From assembly GCA_017554385.1 (NCBI GenBank), contig JAFZIL010000052.1, forward strand, positions 1 to 64,000: a stretch of DNA of 64,000 nucleotides, in the 5' to 3' direction. The stretch is from Prevotella sp. (GTDB lineage Bacteria; Bacteroidota; Bacteroidia; Bacteroidales; Bacteroidaceae). Position 1 is the first letter of the stretch; the number at the start of each line of letters is the position of its first letter. Positions 49,806 through 57,316 of this stretch are shown here, piece by piece. A model generated the notes under the pieces. It saw only the letters and a list, made by a program, of their open reading frames with translations, made no database searches and was not told the DNA's origin. Position numbers and translations under genes: made by a program.

Positions 49806-52800
49806 TTACTTCTTCATGAATTTCAAGGTGATAGTATGGCTGCCAACACCATTAAGGCGGGCTATATAGTAGCCGGAGGACAGTCCGTTGAGCGGTACCT
49901 CGGCGTAGCCGCTGCTGAGGTTGATGCTCTGAACTTGAACTGTCTGGCCTGCCAGATTACTCAATTCACAATTCACCATGCATGATGAACGGTCATTTAT
50001 TCCCGTCTCTTTTTGCACGACTAACCGGTCGGCAACATAGCGAAGACTTATACCTGACGTTGTGTTGGCGACCATGTCGTAGATGCCGTCGGAACTGTTC
50101 TGTATAGCTTCGATGACATACGACGAGGTGATATTGGCCTTTGCAATCGTCGGAATATTCATAACCCAAACCTGGTCGCTGCCATCAGGATAGCGGCCAA
50201 CGGTTTGGTCACTATTATGGGCAGGATAGGTGAAATGGTCGGTCCACGATCCGTCGGCAGCAGTAAGCATGAGCTCGTCGCCTTCGGCAGCGAGTTTGAA
50301 GGGTGCGTGCAGCTGTGACTTCGGTTCAAGCTTGTCGCACCAAATAATCAGATAGCCATGAGAGGGGATGACTGTGGAGACACCGTCAGTCTTAGCAATC
50401 TGATACTTTTCGGGTTTTTCAGGATTGTCGCTAAGGTACATGCCTTCGACATCGACGGGGGCATTAGTGGTGTTGTAGAGTTCGACCCAGTCGTTGCGCT
50501 TGAAGAACTCGTTGACATAGATGCCGTTGGCAGCACTCACCTCATTAATGCGAACGGGCTGAGGGGTGATGGAGGATTGAGGTGTGAAGGTTGCTGTGAG
50601 CGTCAAGTTCTTGTCGGCAGGCAGTTGGATGGTTTCATTGGACGAATAAATGGCCGAGCCTTTCTTCCAACCGGCAAAAGCATAGCCGGCTGGAGGCGTG
50701 GCGGTGAGTTCTACGGGCGCGAAGAGATGACCGTTGAAGTCAGTGTAAGGTACTTCAATACCATTGACGAAGAGGCGGGCGCCCTCGGTATCGGCCTTCA
50801 AGGTGACGGCCTGCGGACTGTTGCTGAGCTTGGCGTAGGAGAACGCCTTCAGGTAGTCGGCCATCTTCTTGGAACGTCCACTGAGATTGTCCTTAATCGT
50901 GGTGGCGGCACGGTCGGGCTCATGGCCGTCGTTGATGCCCTGCTGAAACATGAGCTGGCACATGCCCTTGACGTTATTGAGCAGTTCGTCGACAATGGCC
51001 GTGGCACGTGTAGGTTCGAAGACGCTGCCGCCCATGAGACAGAACGTGTCGATGAACTTACGGCGATAGCCGTCGTGACTCAGCAGGTTCAGGAAAAGGT
51101 TGACGAACTCCTTGTTGTAGACCACGGGATGCCCGTTTCTCTTCGGGCCGTTGTCATCCTTGAACTTGGCAAAATTGGTAAAGGGATTGTCATCGCTAGG
51201 ATTCTCAGCAGCATTACCCCAACAGCCCTTGAAGGCGTAGTCAAGGTCGAAGCTGACAAAGCGGTATCGCCCGTCGTTGCGGCTGCGATAGGCCTTGATG
51301 TTGTTGTCGGGCCAGTCGTCGTTGTAGAGGAATAGCGTGACGGCCATGTAGTTAGTGTACTCGTCGATGTCGAGCAATGACTTCAGCTCGTCGTAGGCAC
51401 CCTCGTCGTTGATCTTCGCGGCCAGCTCGAAGATGCGGTTGATGGCCACATCGTCGCCGTCTTTCATCTCAAGGTTCTCAAAAGCATCGATTTCATCGTC
51501 GTCGTAGCCCCAGTTGGCGTATGCGAAATCATCGTTGTTGGGCTCACGCAAGTTGAGGACACCGCGAAGTTCACCGTTGACATATTCTATAGTGGGCACG
51601 TAGGACTGTACGTCGACATCGATGCCGGAACGCTGGATGATGGTCTCAAGGGCAGGATCGATGAAACGGGCGTTATGTCGCCAGATGTCGTTACCGCCAT
51701 TGCGCACGAGCAGTGTCTTGCTGCGCATGTAAGGCTTCTGGGGGAAGAACGGATAGTCATAGCGATTTTGTCCGTCGAAAACCTTGCTGGCCTTAAGCTT
51801 GAAGGAACGGTATCTTTGTGTGCGAGTATATCCGCCCGACACCTTGATGTTCACGTCCTGATTATGAAGCATCTCGCCATCAGAACTGATATAAGAGAAG
51901 TTCACAGGGCGCTCCCAGTTCTGATTGTAGTTCTTCGGGCTGTTCTGTCCGTTGCCGGTTACCCCGTTGGTGCCATCGCCATCGCAGTCGAAGCCTATCT
52001 TCGGGTCGGTAAAGAAAGATTTATCACCGACAATGGAGATGACGGGCAGAGTGTAGTTGTTACTGGTCTTGATATAGCTGCGGGTGACGGGTACGCTGGG
52101 AAGGTAGCCGTCCTTGAAGAGGCGGAACGTGTAATTCGTGGTGTTTGACACCGTGAACTGTCCGTCGGTGCTCTTCATGCTGGGGTTGGGAGCTTCCGTG
52201 AAATCTTCGGCCCACAGTTCCCATGAGATGTCGTCGAAGTAGTAGTTGTTGTCCTTCTTATCAACGTTCAGGTTGAAAGCGATGGTCTGCATCGAGCCGG
52301 GCGTGGCTTGTCCTGACCACCAGTCGAAACCGGAACCAGTCTGCTGGTCGGTGATCTCTCCTTCATAGGTTATCTCCTGCCACTGGGTAGTGACATTGTA
52401 GCTTCCGTTCAAAATCGTGCCAGAGATGTAATTGTGGGGAGTGCTATGTGTTTGTGCGGTGATGCGGGCATTCTTGTCGGCACGAACCTTCATGCGGAAC
52501 CGGTATTTCTCACCACTCTGCCACACATGGTCGGGGGTGTAGACGAAGAGCTGGGCATCCCAGTCGTTGGAGGCATTGGCAATGCTGTGGACTTTGATGC
52601 CACGCGAATTATTATAGCCCACACCGTCGATGATACGTTCCTCGTCGCCATTGCCGTCGGCATCGCGGCTGATGAGACAGGTGGCGTCATTGCCCTCGCA
52701 GTTACCATTCCTGATAAACTCTATCCAAGGCGATTGTTCTTCCTGATTCGGATCGTCAGGTTCCGGCGCTGTGGGCAGGCTACCGTCAGTGGTATACATC

Positions 52801-53354
52801 AGCGTGGCTCCTTCGGGGATGTTGACCTTTACGTTCAAGGTTCCATTGAACAGCTTACTGCCTACGCTGACAATGGGAGCTTCCATTCGCTCGTCGGCAA
52901 ATGTAGCTGTAGCGTTGCTTTGGCCTGGGGTGGCATCGGCAGTCCAGCCCCATTCGTCGCCACCATCGGTAGTACGAGCCCATGAGGTACGGCTCATGGC
53001 CTCGGGATATGTCTGGCTGGTGATGATATTTCCATTCTTGTCACTCAGGATAATGGTGCCGCCGTCGCAGTCGAGCTTAAAGGGTGCCTGGTTGCTCTTG
53101 ATGTCGTTTGAGCCTAACCACACGACGAGGTAGCCTTTGGCGGGTATGCTGCCTATGTCGTTGGGCATCTGCCAGCGTTTCAGATTGTTCTCGTCATCGC
53201 TGAGATACATGCCGGAAAGGTTAATGGTTTGTTCTGTCGGATTGTATAGTTCAATCCAACTGTCGAAGTTGGTGGCCGGACTCATCACTGTCCCGGCATT
53301 GGATGCCATCAGTTCGTTAATGACAATGGCAAAGGATAAAACACTTGTCCACAT
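49806..53354 (-). CDS. Secreted CotH-kinase/lamin-tail protein with T9SS sorting domain
   Basis: 1,182 residues. A lamin-tail domain (about 12-110) begins almost at the start (INELMASN), then a chitobiase-like beta domain split by an inserted carbohydrate-binding-like module of about 190 residues, then a CotH spore-coat kinase-like domain (about 430-830), a small beta repeat, a second lamin-tail domain (RINEVSAANGIYVNEF, DWVELYN), and a C-terminal T9SS type A sorting domain (LSNLAGQTV, LSSGYYIARLNG, KFMKK). Probably cell-surface or secreted. The signal peptide is unusually short from the ATG used; a basic KINKRR stretch lies just upstream in frame but without a standard start codon. A short repeat is inserted in the sorting domain. 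Confidence 0.87.
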   Translation of the reverse strand: MWTSVLSFAIVINELMASNAGTVMSPATNFDSWIELYNPTEQTINLSGMYLSDDENNLKRWQMPNDIGSIPAKGYLVVWLGSNDIKSNQAPFKLDCDGGTIILSDKNGNIITSQTYPEAMSRTSWARTTDGGDEWGWTADATPGQSNATATFADERMEAPIVSVGSKLFNGTLNVKVNIPEGATLMYTTDGSLPTAPEPDDPNQEEQSPWIEFIRNGNCEGNDATCLISRDADGNGDEERIIDGVGYNNSRGIKVHSIANASNDWDAQLFVYTPDHVWQSGEKYRFRMKVRADKNARITAQTHSTPHNYISGTILNGSYNVTTQWQEITYEGEITDQQTGSGFDWWSGQATPGSMQTIAFNLNVDKKDNNYYFDDISWELWAEDFTEAPNPSMKSTDGQFTVSNTTNYTFRLFKDGYLPSVPVTRSYIKTSNNYTLPVISIVGDKSFFTDPKIGFDCDGDGTNGVTGNGQNSPKNYNQNWERPVNFSYISSDGEMLHNQDVNIKVSGGYTRTQRYRSFKLKASKVFDGQNRYDYPFFPQKPYMRSKTLLVRNGGNDIWRHNARFIDPALETIIQRSGIDVDVQSYVPTIEYVNGELRGVLNLREPNNDDFAYANWGYDDDEIDAFENLEMKDGDDVAINRIFELAAKINDEGAYDELKSLLDIDEYTNYMAVTLFLYNDDWPDNNIKAYRSRNDGRYRFVSFDLDYAFKGCWGNAAENPSDDNPFTNFAKFKDDNGPKRNGHPVVYNKEFVNLFLNLLSHDGYRRKFIDTFCLMGGSVFEPTRATAIVDELLNNVKGMCQLMFQQGINDGHEPDRAATTIKDNLSGRSKKMADYLKAFSYAKLSNSPQAVTLKADTEGARLFVNGIEVPYTDFNGHLFAPVELTATPPAGYAFAGWKKGSAIYSSNETIQLPADKNLTLTATFTPQSSITPQPVRINEVSAANGIYVNEFFKRNDWVELYNTTNAPVDVEGMYLSDNPEKPEKYQIAKTDGVSTVIPSHGYLIIWCDKLEPKSQLHAPFKLAAEGDELMLTAADGSWTDHFTYPAHNSDQTVGRYPDGSDQVWVMNIPTIAKANITSSYVIEAIQNSSDGIYDMVANTTSGISLRYVADRLVVQKETGINDRSSCMVNCELSNLAGQTVQVQSINLSSGYAEVPLNGLSSGYYIARLNGVGSHTITLKFMKK
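49961..49988 (-). repeat. In-frame repeat in the T9SS sorting domain of the CotH gene
   Basis: On the minus strand a GCATGGTGAATTGTGAATTG word encodes CMVNCEL ahead of SNLAGQTV. It has the same GAATTGTGAATTG core as the spacer at 45490. The strands of the sorting domain on both sides remain in frame. Confidence 0.6.
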
Positions 53355-53392
53355 ACGTCGTTTGTTGATCTTGCTGGTTAAAAGGTTTGGTT

Positions 53393-53434
53393 GTTTTAAT
53401 TCTTTAATTCTTCAATATTTCAATTTTTAATTCT
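53393..53434. repeat. AATTGAAGAATT-type repeat between SpmAB-like and CotH genes
   Basis: Imperfect copies of AATTCTTTAATTC/AATATTTCAATT (plus strand) begin a few bases from the upstream gene's stop codon and fill about half of the gap to the CotH start. No separate promoter is recognised, so readthrough from the upstream gene is possible. Confidence 0.6.
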
Positions 53435-53436
53435 CC

Positions 53437-54669
53437 TTATCCGAAGAACATGTAACAGATGGCGATAGCTGCGATGATACCCGCCAGGTCGGCCAGCAGG
53501 CCACAGGCCACAGCATGGCGTGTTTTTGACACACCGACACTACCGAAGTACACCGCAAGGATGTAGAACGTCGTGTCGGTAGAGCCTTGGAAGACGCATG
53601 CCAGACGGCCCACGAACGAGTCGGCACCATAGTTCTGCATGGCATCGACCATCATGCCGCGTGCTCCACCTCCGCTGAGTGGCTTCATCAGTGCTGTGGG
53701 CAAGGCTCCCACGAAGTCGCTGTTCATGCCCGTTGCCTCCACTATCCATTGAATACCGCCAATGAGCATGTCCATGGCACCTGAAGCACGGAACACGCCG
53801 ACACCGACGAGGATGGCCACGAGATAGGGGATAATACGTACGGCAGTGGTGAATCCGTCCTTGGCACCGTCGATGAACGCCTCGTAGACATTGACGCGCT
53901 TCACCAAACCTGCTGTGATAAAGCAGACGATGATGGTCATGAGCATGATATTGGCCGCAGAGGTGCTGACAACGTTCATCGTGACATTGTCCAACTGTCC
54001 GAATCCCCAAATGATAGTTGCAAACACTAAGCACGCACCGCCCAAGGTGAGCAGCAGGGTGCGGTTAAGCAGGTTAATGTGCTGATAGAGCGACGTGATA
54101 ATGATGCCTACGAGCGTCGAGCAGAATGTGGCCAACAGGATGGGAATAAAGATGTCGGTAGGCTGCGCAGCACCCTGTTGAGCACGGTAGACAAGAATAG
54201 AAATGGGAATGAGCGTCAGGCCACTGGTATTCAGCACGAGGAACATAATCATCGGATTCCATGCCGTGTCCTTCTTCGGGTTCAGCTCCTGCATCTGTTC
54301 CATAGCCTTCAGTCCAAGTGGTGTGGCAGCGTTGTCGAGTCCCAGCATGTTAGCTGCAATATTCATGAAGATGCTGCCAGTGACTGGGTGATCTTTCGGA
54401 ATGTCAGGGAATAGCTTTGTGAAGACGGGACTCAGCAGCCTTGCCAGCACATTGACCAGTCCTCCTTTCTCGCCAATCTTCATGATGCCAAGCCAGAGCG
54501 ACAGCATGCCGGTGAGTCCGAGCGAAATCTCGAATGCGGTTTTCGACGATGAAAACGTCGATTCCATCATTGCGGGAAACACCTCATAATCGCCCATAAC
54601 CACCAATCGCACCAGTGCAATGATGAATGCGACGAGGAAAAACGCTATCCAAATATAATTAAGTACCAT
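53437..54669 (-). CDS. Fused SpmA/SpmB-like nucleoside-recognition (Gate) membrane protein
   Basis: 410 residues from the ATG at 54669. The frame is open to 54708, but a full promoter lies within that extension, so the shorter start is right. Two Gate-type halves are visible: the first around FEISLGLTGMLSLWLGIMKIGEKGG with DNAATPLGLKAMEQMQ, and the second around VNVYEAFIDGAKDGFTTAVRIIPYLVAILVGVG with a GGGARGMMVDAM segment. This corresponds to B. subtilis SpmA and SpmB fused. In non-sporulating bacteria the substrate is unknown. About nine hydrophobic segments are seen. Confidence 0.87.
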   Translation of the reverse strand: MVLNYIWIAFFLVAFIIALVRLVVMGDYEVFPAMMESTFSSSKTAFEISLGLTGMLSLWLGIMKIGEKGGLVNVLARLLSPVFTKLFPDIPKDHPVTGSIFMNIAANMLGLDNAATPLGLKAMEQMQELNPKKDTAWNPMIMFLVLNTSGLTLIPISILVYRAQQGAAQPTDIFIPILLATFCSTLVGIIITSLYQHINLLNRTLLLTLGGACLVFATIIWGFGQLDNVTMNVVSTSAANIMLMTIIVCFITAGLVKRVNVYEAFIDGAKDGFTTAVRIIPYLVAILVGVGVFRASGAMDMLIGGIQWIVEATGMNSDFVGALPTALMKPLSGGGARGMMVDAMQNYGADSFVGRLACVFQGSTDTTFYILAVYFGSVGVSKTRHAVACGLLADLAGIIAAIAICYMFFG

Positions 54670-54678
54670 AATTGGCTG

Positions 54679-54709
54679 CAAAGGTAAGGCAAAAAAAGCG
54701 GATGACAAA
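54679..54709 (-). promoter_or_regulatory. Promoter of the SpmAB-like operon
   Basis: On the minus strand TTTG (54706-54709), 19-base spacer, TACCTTTG (54679-54686): the best match to the Bacteroidetes consensus in the window. The -7 box ends 9 bases before the ATG, predicting a leader of only about 4 bases. It probably also drives the CotH, flippase and YifB-like genes. Confidence 0.7.
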
Positions 54710-54730
54710 GGATGTAGTCACTTTTTTTAT

Positions 54731-54763
54731 CACTATTCCCTTTTCACTATTCCCTTTTCACTA
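54731..54763. repeat. 14-base tandem repeat CACTATTCCCTTTT
   Basis: About 2.3 exact copies in the gap between the LruC lipoprotein gene and the SpmAB-like promoter. Confidence 0.8.
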
Positions 54764-54796
54764 AAAAAAGGGGTATCCATACACTTGGACACCCCT
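54762..54796 (-). terminator. Rho-independent terminator of the minus-strand LruC gene
   Basis: On the minus strand an 11-base stem with one mismatch (54786-54796 paired with 54769-54779, 6-base loop) is followed by a run of seven T (54762-54768). Confidence 0.85.
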
Positions 54797-54825
54797 CAAT
54801 GTAGAAATTGTAATCGATGGAACGA

Positions 54826-57072
54826 TTAATAGTTCACCACATATTCTTGAACGTAGTCCTTATACCAGTCAGTGTTCTTGGTACGATCGGCTGCCCAGTT
54901 GACGAACAGCGGATAAGCAGTCTTGATGCTGACACGTTCCTTCACCCAGAACCATTTGCCGGTGTTCTCACCTTCAGAAATGCCGGCCACCTTGATCATC
55001 AGCGGTGCTTCGCCAAGGCCAGATGCTTCGACGGTGGTAGACCCCTGAGTGCCGTCGGCACGAGCCACTTCGATAGCAAAGGGCAGGTTGCTGGCATCGG
55101 TCACGTCATTCAGTTCGTAAATGTCGACAAACTTGCTGGTATCCACGTTGCCCGTATTTTTCATCGTACCACCAATCTTCTCGTGGACGTCCTCGCAAAT
55201 AACCGTACCGTTATACAAAATCTTGGTCTTCAGTTCACCGCCGGCAGCAACCAACTGTACGTCGCACTTGCCATCGTCGGGTGCTGAAACACGCAGCACG
55301 ATATCATTGAAGTCAATGTCGGTGTTGTTGACGCCGTTCACACCGCCCAGATCCTCAAATGCATAGTAATAGTACATGATAGGATCGTTGTCAACACGGC
55401 TGTTGCTACCACCGTTGTAGCCGTCAGAACACTTGCCGTTGGCAGGAATGGTGTAAGGTGCATTGGTCTGACCCTCAACGAGTTTGGCCTCGCCCACGTA
55501 GTCGATATAGGGGTATTGGCCAGAGAATCCGTTTGCAAAGTGGCTGTCGCAAGCTACGTAGAGGTTGCCGCCATAGGTCACTTCGTATCCTTGGTTATCG
55601 ATACCCTTTGTAATGTCCTTAGCTTGGAACACGGCCCAAAGGTCGCCTGAAGTGGGACCGAAGATACCATAGTCAGCCTTGCGGCAGTCCATCTCGCAAG
55701 TGCCTGACACCTTGATGATGGAGTTTCCTGCCATATTGATGCGAGCCGGTCCTTGGATGTGAAAGTCCTTGACAATCATGCTCGAACCATTGTCCATAGC
55801 GAAAGTGCTGGTGGCGTTGTCGCCCAAAGTCATGTCGAACTTGTTGGTGACATAGAGTTTGCAGAGGTTCCACACATTGATGGAGCCAGCGTAATATTCG
55901 AAGTCCTTCGTGGTGTACATACCCTCGTTGATCCAAACGTTGGCGTTGCTGTTAACAGTGGTCTTGTCAGTGATAGTCACAGTACCTGTATTCCAGAAGT
56001 TACCGCTTCCATAGTCGCCATAGTTGGCAGCGCTCAGTGAACCTTCGTTGATGACGTACGAGTCGGCGTTCTCGACTGACAGATTGCCGGTAAAGGTTGC
56101 AGTACCCTGATTATAGAAGATGCCAATACCGTTTGATTCAAGTGAAGGAGCAGTAATCTCAGCACCGCTGGCAACATACAGTTCAGTGCTGTTCAGCTTA
56201 ACGTGTCCATTGCTGACGAGTTTGGCACCGGGAGCCAAATAGTACTTACAGCCGGCCTGCAGGTTCTCGCTGTGGCCGTTTGTCTCACCATTCCATGAAA
56301 CCACTTCGCTCTGTGAGGGAATAGAGAGCGTAGAATTCTGAGTGATGTAGATGGTGGTGTTGGGGGCTACATAGTAGAAGTCCAGCTGCACGTCACCTTT
56401 CACATAGAGTGTGCCGCCGCTGGTCTTTGAGCCGTCCCATCCGCCCCATATTTTCACTTTCTTTACGCTTGCATCGATGTAGTTACCATTAGTGGCTGTT
56501 GCAGCGCGGCTCACCTCACCATCGTTATAGTCGCGAGCCAGCTCCACGCCCTCGGGCACTGCCAGTACAAAGTCGTTCGTAGGTGCGTCGGGGAAGTCAA
56601 TGTTATATTTCTTCTGCACCTTGGCCACACGACTTTTCGCAATAGAGCGGGGTGCGGTAAAGGTAGCTTTGTTGTCTGATACTACCATGACGCGTAGCGA
56701 ACCGTCGGAGTCATAGAGCGCGGCAAAGAGTTGCTTGGCATCGACGGGCTTGGCCACGGTAATTTCACTAGTACCAATGCCGATGGTCTGAGAAATCAGA
56801 GCAGCGGAATTCTCACCCACAGGGTTGGCTGTGTAAATCTTTAGTTTGCCTGCCATTTCGGTATTAATAGTCAGCGATACGGGTTCCGAGGTGTTCCAGT
56901 TCTGGTTGGCATCGATAGCCATTCCACCCATGATATTCTCCTCGAAACTCGTCTTGTAGAGTTCGCCATTGTCCTTCTTCGTATAAAGGTCGTCATCGTG
57001 CGAACATCCTACTGCTGCCACGGCAATGGCCATGACAGCTAAAGCATTCATTAAAAACTTGGTCTTCATCAT
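54826..57072 (-). CDS. LruC-domain surface lipoprotein, copy 1
   Basis: 748 residues. Lipobox ends at Cys23 (AAVGC) and is followed by SHDDDLY, an acidic run of the kind that directs lipoproteins to the cell surface in Bacteroidetes. Residues about 190-490 form a repetitive beta region (NEGSLSAANYGDYGSGNFWN, then NEGMYTT) that looks solenoid-like. The LruC domain (DUF4842-like) follows, with YYYAFEDLGGVN then DIDFNDIVLRVSAP. The function of LruC domains is not established. It is a clear paralogue of the divergent gene at 57317 and has its own promoter and terminator. Confidence 0.83.
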   Translation of the reverse strand: MMKTKFLMNALAVMAIAVAAVGCSHDDDLYTKKDNGELYKTSFEENIMGGMAIDANQNWNTSEPVSLTINTEMAGKLKIYTANPVGENSAALISQTIGIGTSEITVAKPVDAKQLFAALYDSDGSLRVMVVSDNKATFTAPRSIAKSRVAKVQKKYNIDFPDAPTNDFVLAVPEGVELARDYNDGEVSRAATATNGNYIDASVKKVKIWGGWDGSKTSGGTLYVKGDVQLDFYYVAPNTTIYITQNSTLSIPSQSEVVSWNGETNGHSENLQAGCKYYLAPGAKLVSNGHVKLNSTELYVASGAEITAPSLESNGIGIFYNQGTATFTGNLSVENADSYVINEGSLSAANYGDYGSGNFWNTGTVTITDKTTVNSNANVWINEGMYTTKDFEYYAGSINVWNLCKLYVTNKFDMTLGDNATSTFAMDNGSSMIVKDFHIQGPARINMAGNSIIKVSGTCEMDCRKADYGIFGPTSGDLWAVFQAKDITKGIDNQGYEVTYGGNLYVACDSHFANGFSGQYPYIDYVGEAKLVEGQTNAPYTIPANGKCSDGYNGGSNSRVDNDPIMYYYYAFEDLGGVNGVNNTDIDFNDIVLRVSAPDDGKCDVQLVAAGGELKTKILYNGTVICEDVHEKIGGTMKNTGNVDTSKFVDIYELNDVTDASNLPFAIEVARADGTQGSTTVEASGLGEAPLMIKVAGISEGENTGKWFWVKERVSIKTAYPLFVNWAADRTKNTDWYKDYVQEYVVNY

Positions 57073-57131
57073 AGTTAGTTAATTATATTATTTGGATTTT
57101 CTTTGTTTTAATTTCATCGAATTATGGGCTA

Positions 57132-57139
57132 CAAAAGTA
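57132..57139 (-). promoter_or_regulatory. -7 element of LruC copy 1
   Basis: TACTTTTG on the minus strand matches TAnnTTTG, 59 bases before the ATG at 57072. A related AAAAGTAGTG word recurs at 57229-57238. Confidence 0.5.
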
Positions 57140-57269
57140 GTGATAAATCATGTAGTATTGGCGATTTATTTAGTTAAAATCTATTAAAACAATAAATTTG
57201 TTGTTCAATTTTTGCCAATATATTCTATAAAAGTAGTGTGAATTATGATGCAGATAACGTTTTTTTTGC

Positions 57270-57277
57270 TAATTTTG
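57270..57277 (+). promoter_or_regulatory. -7 element of LruC copy 2
   Basis: TAATTTTG, 39 bases before the ATG at 57317. A run of eight T (57260-57267) lies directly upstream where the promoter spacer would be. The shared gap 57073-57316 is AT-rich and holds no gene. Confidence 0.5.
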
Positions 57278-57316
57278 CAGCGCCATTCAATATATTGAAT
57301 AATTCTATTTGCAAAT

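Noticed and set aside
54670..54708. 13-residue N-terminal extension of the SpmAB-like frame
   Set aside because: A consensus promoter lies in this stretch, so it is untranscribed DNA.
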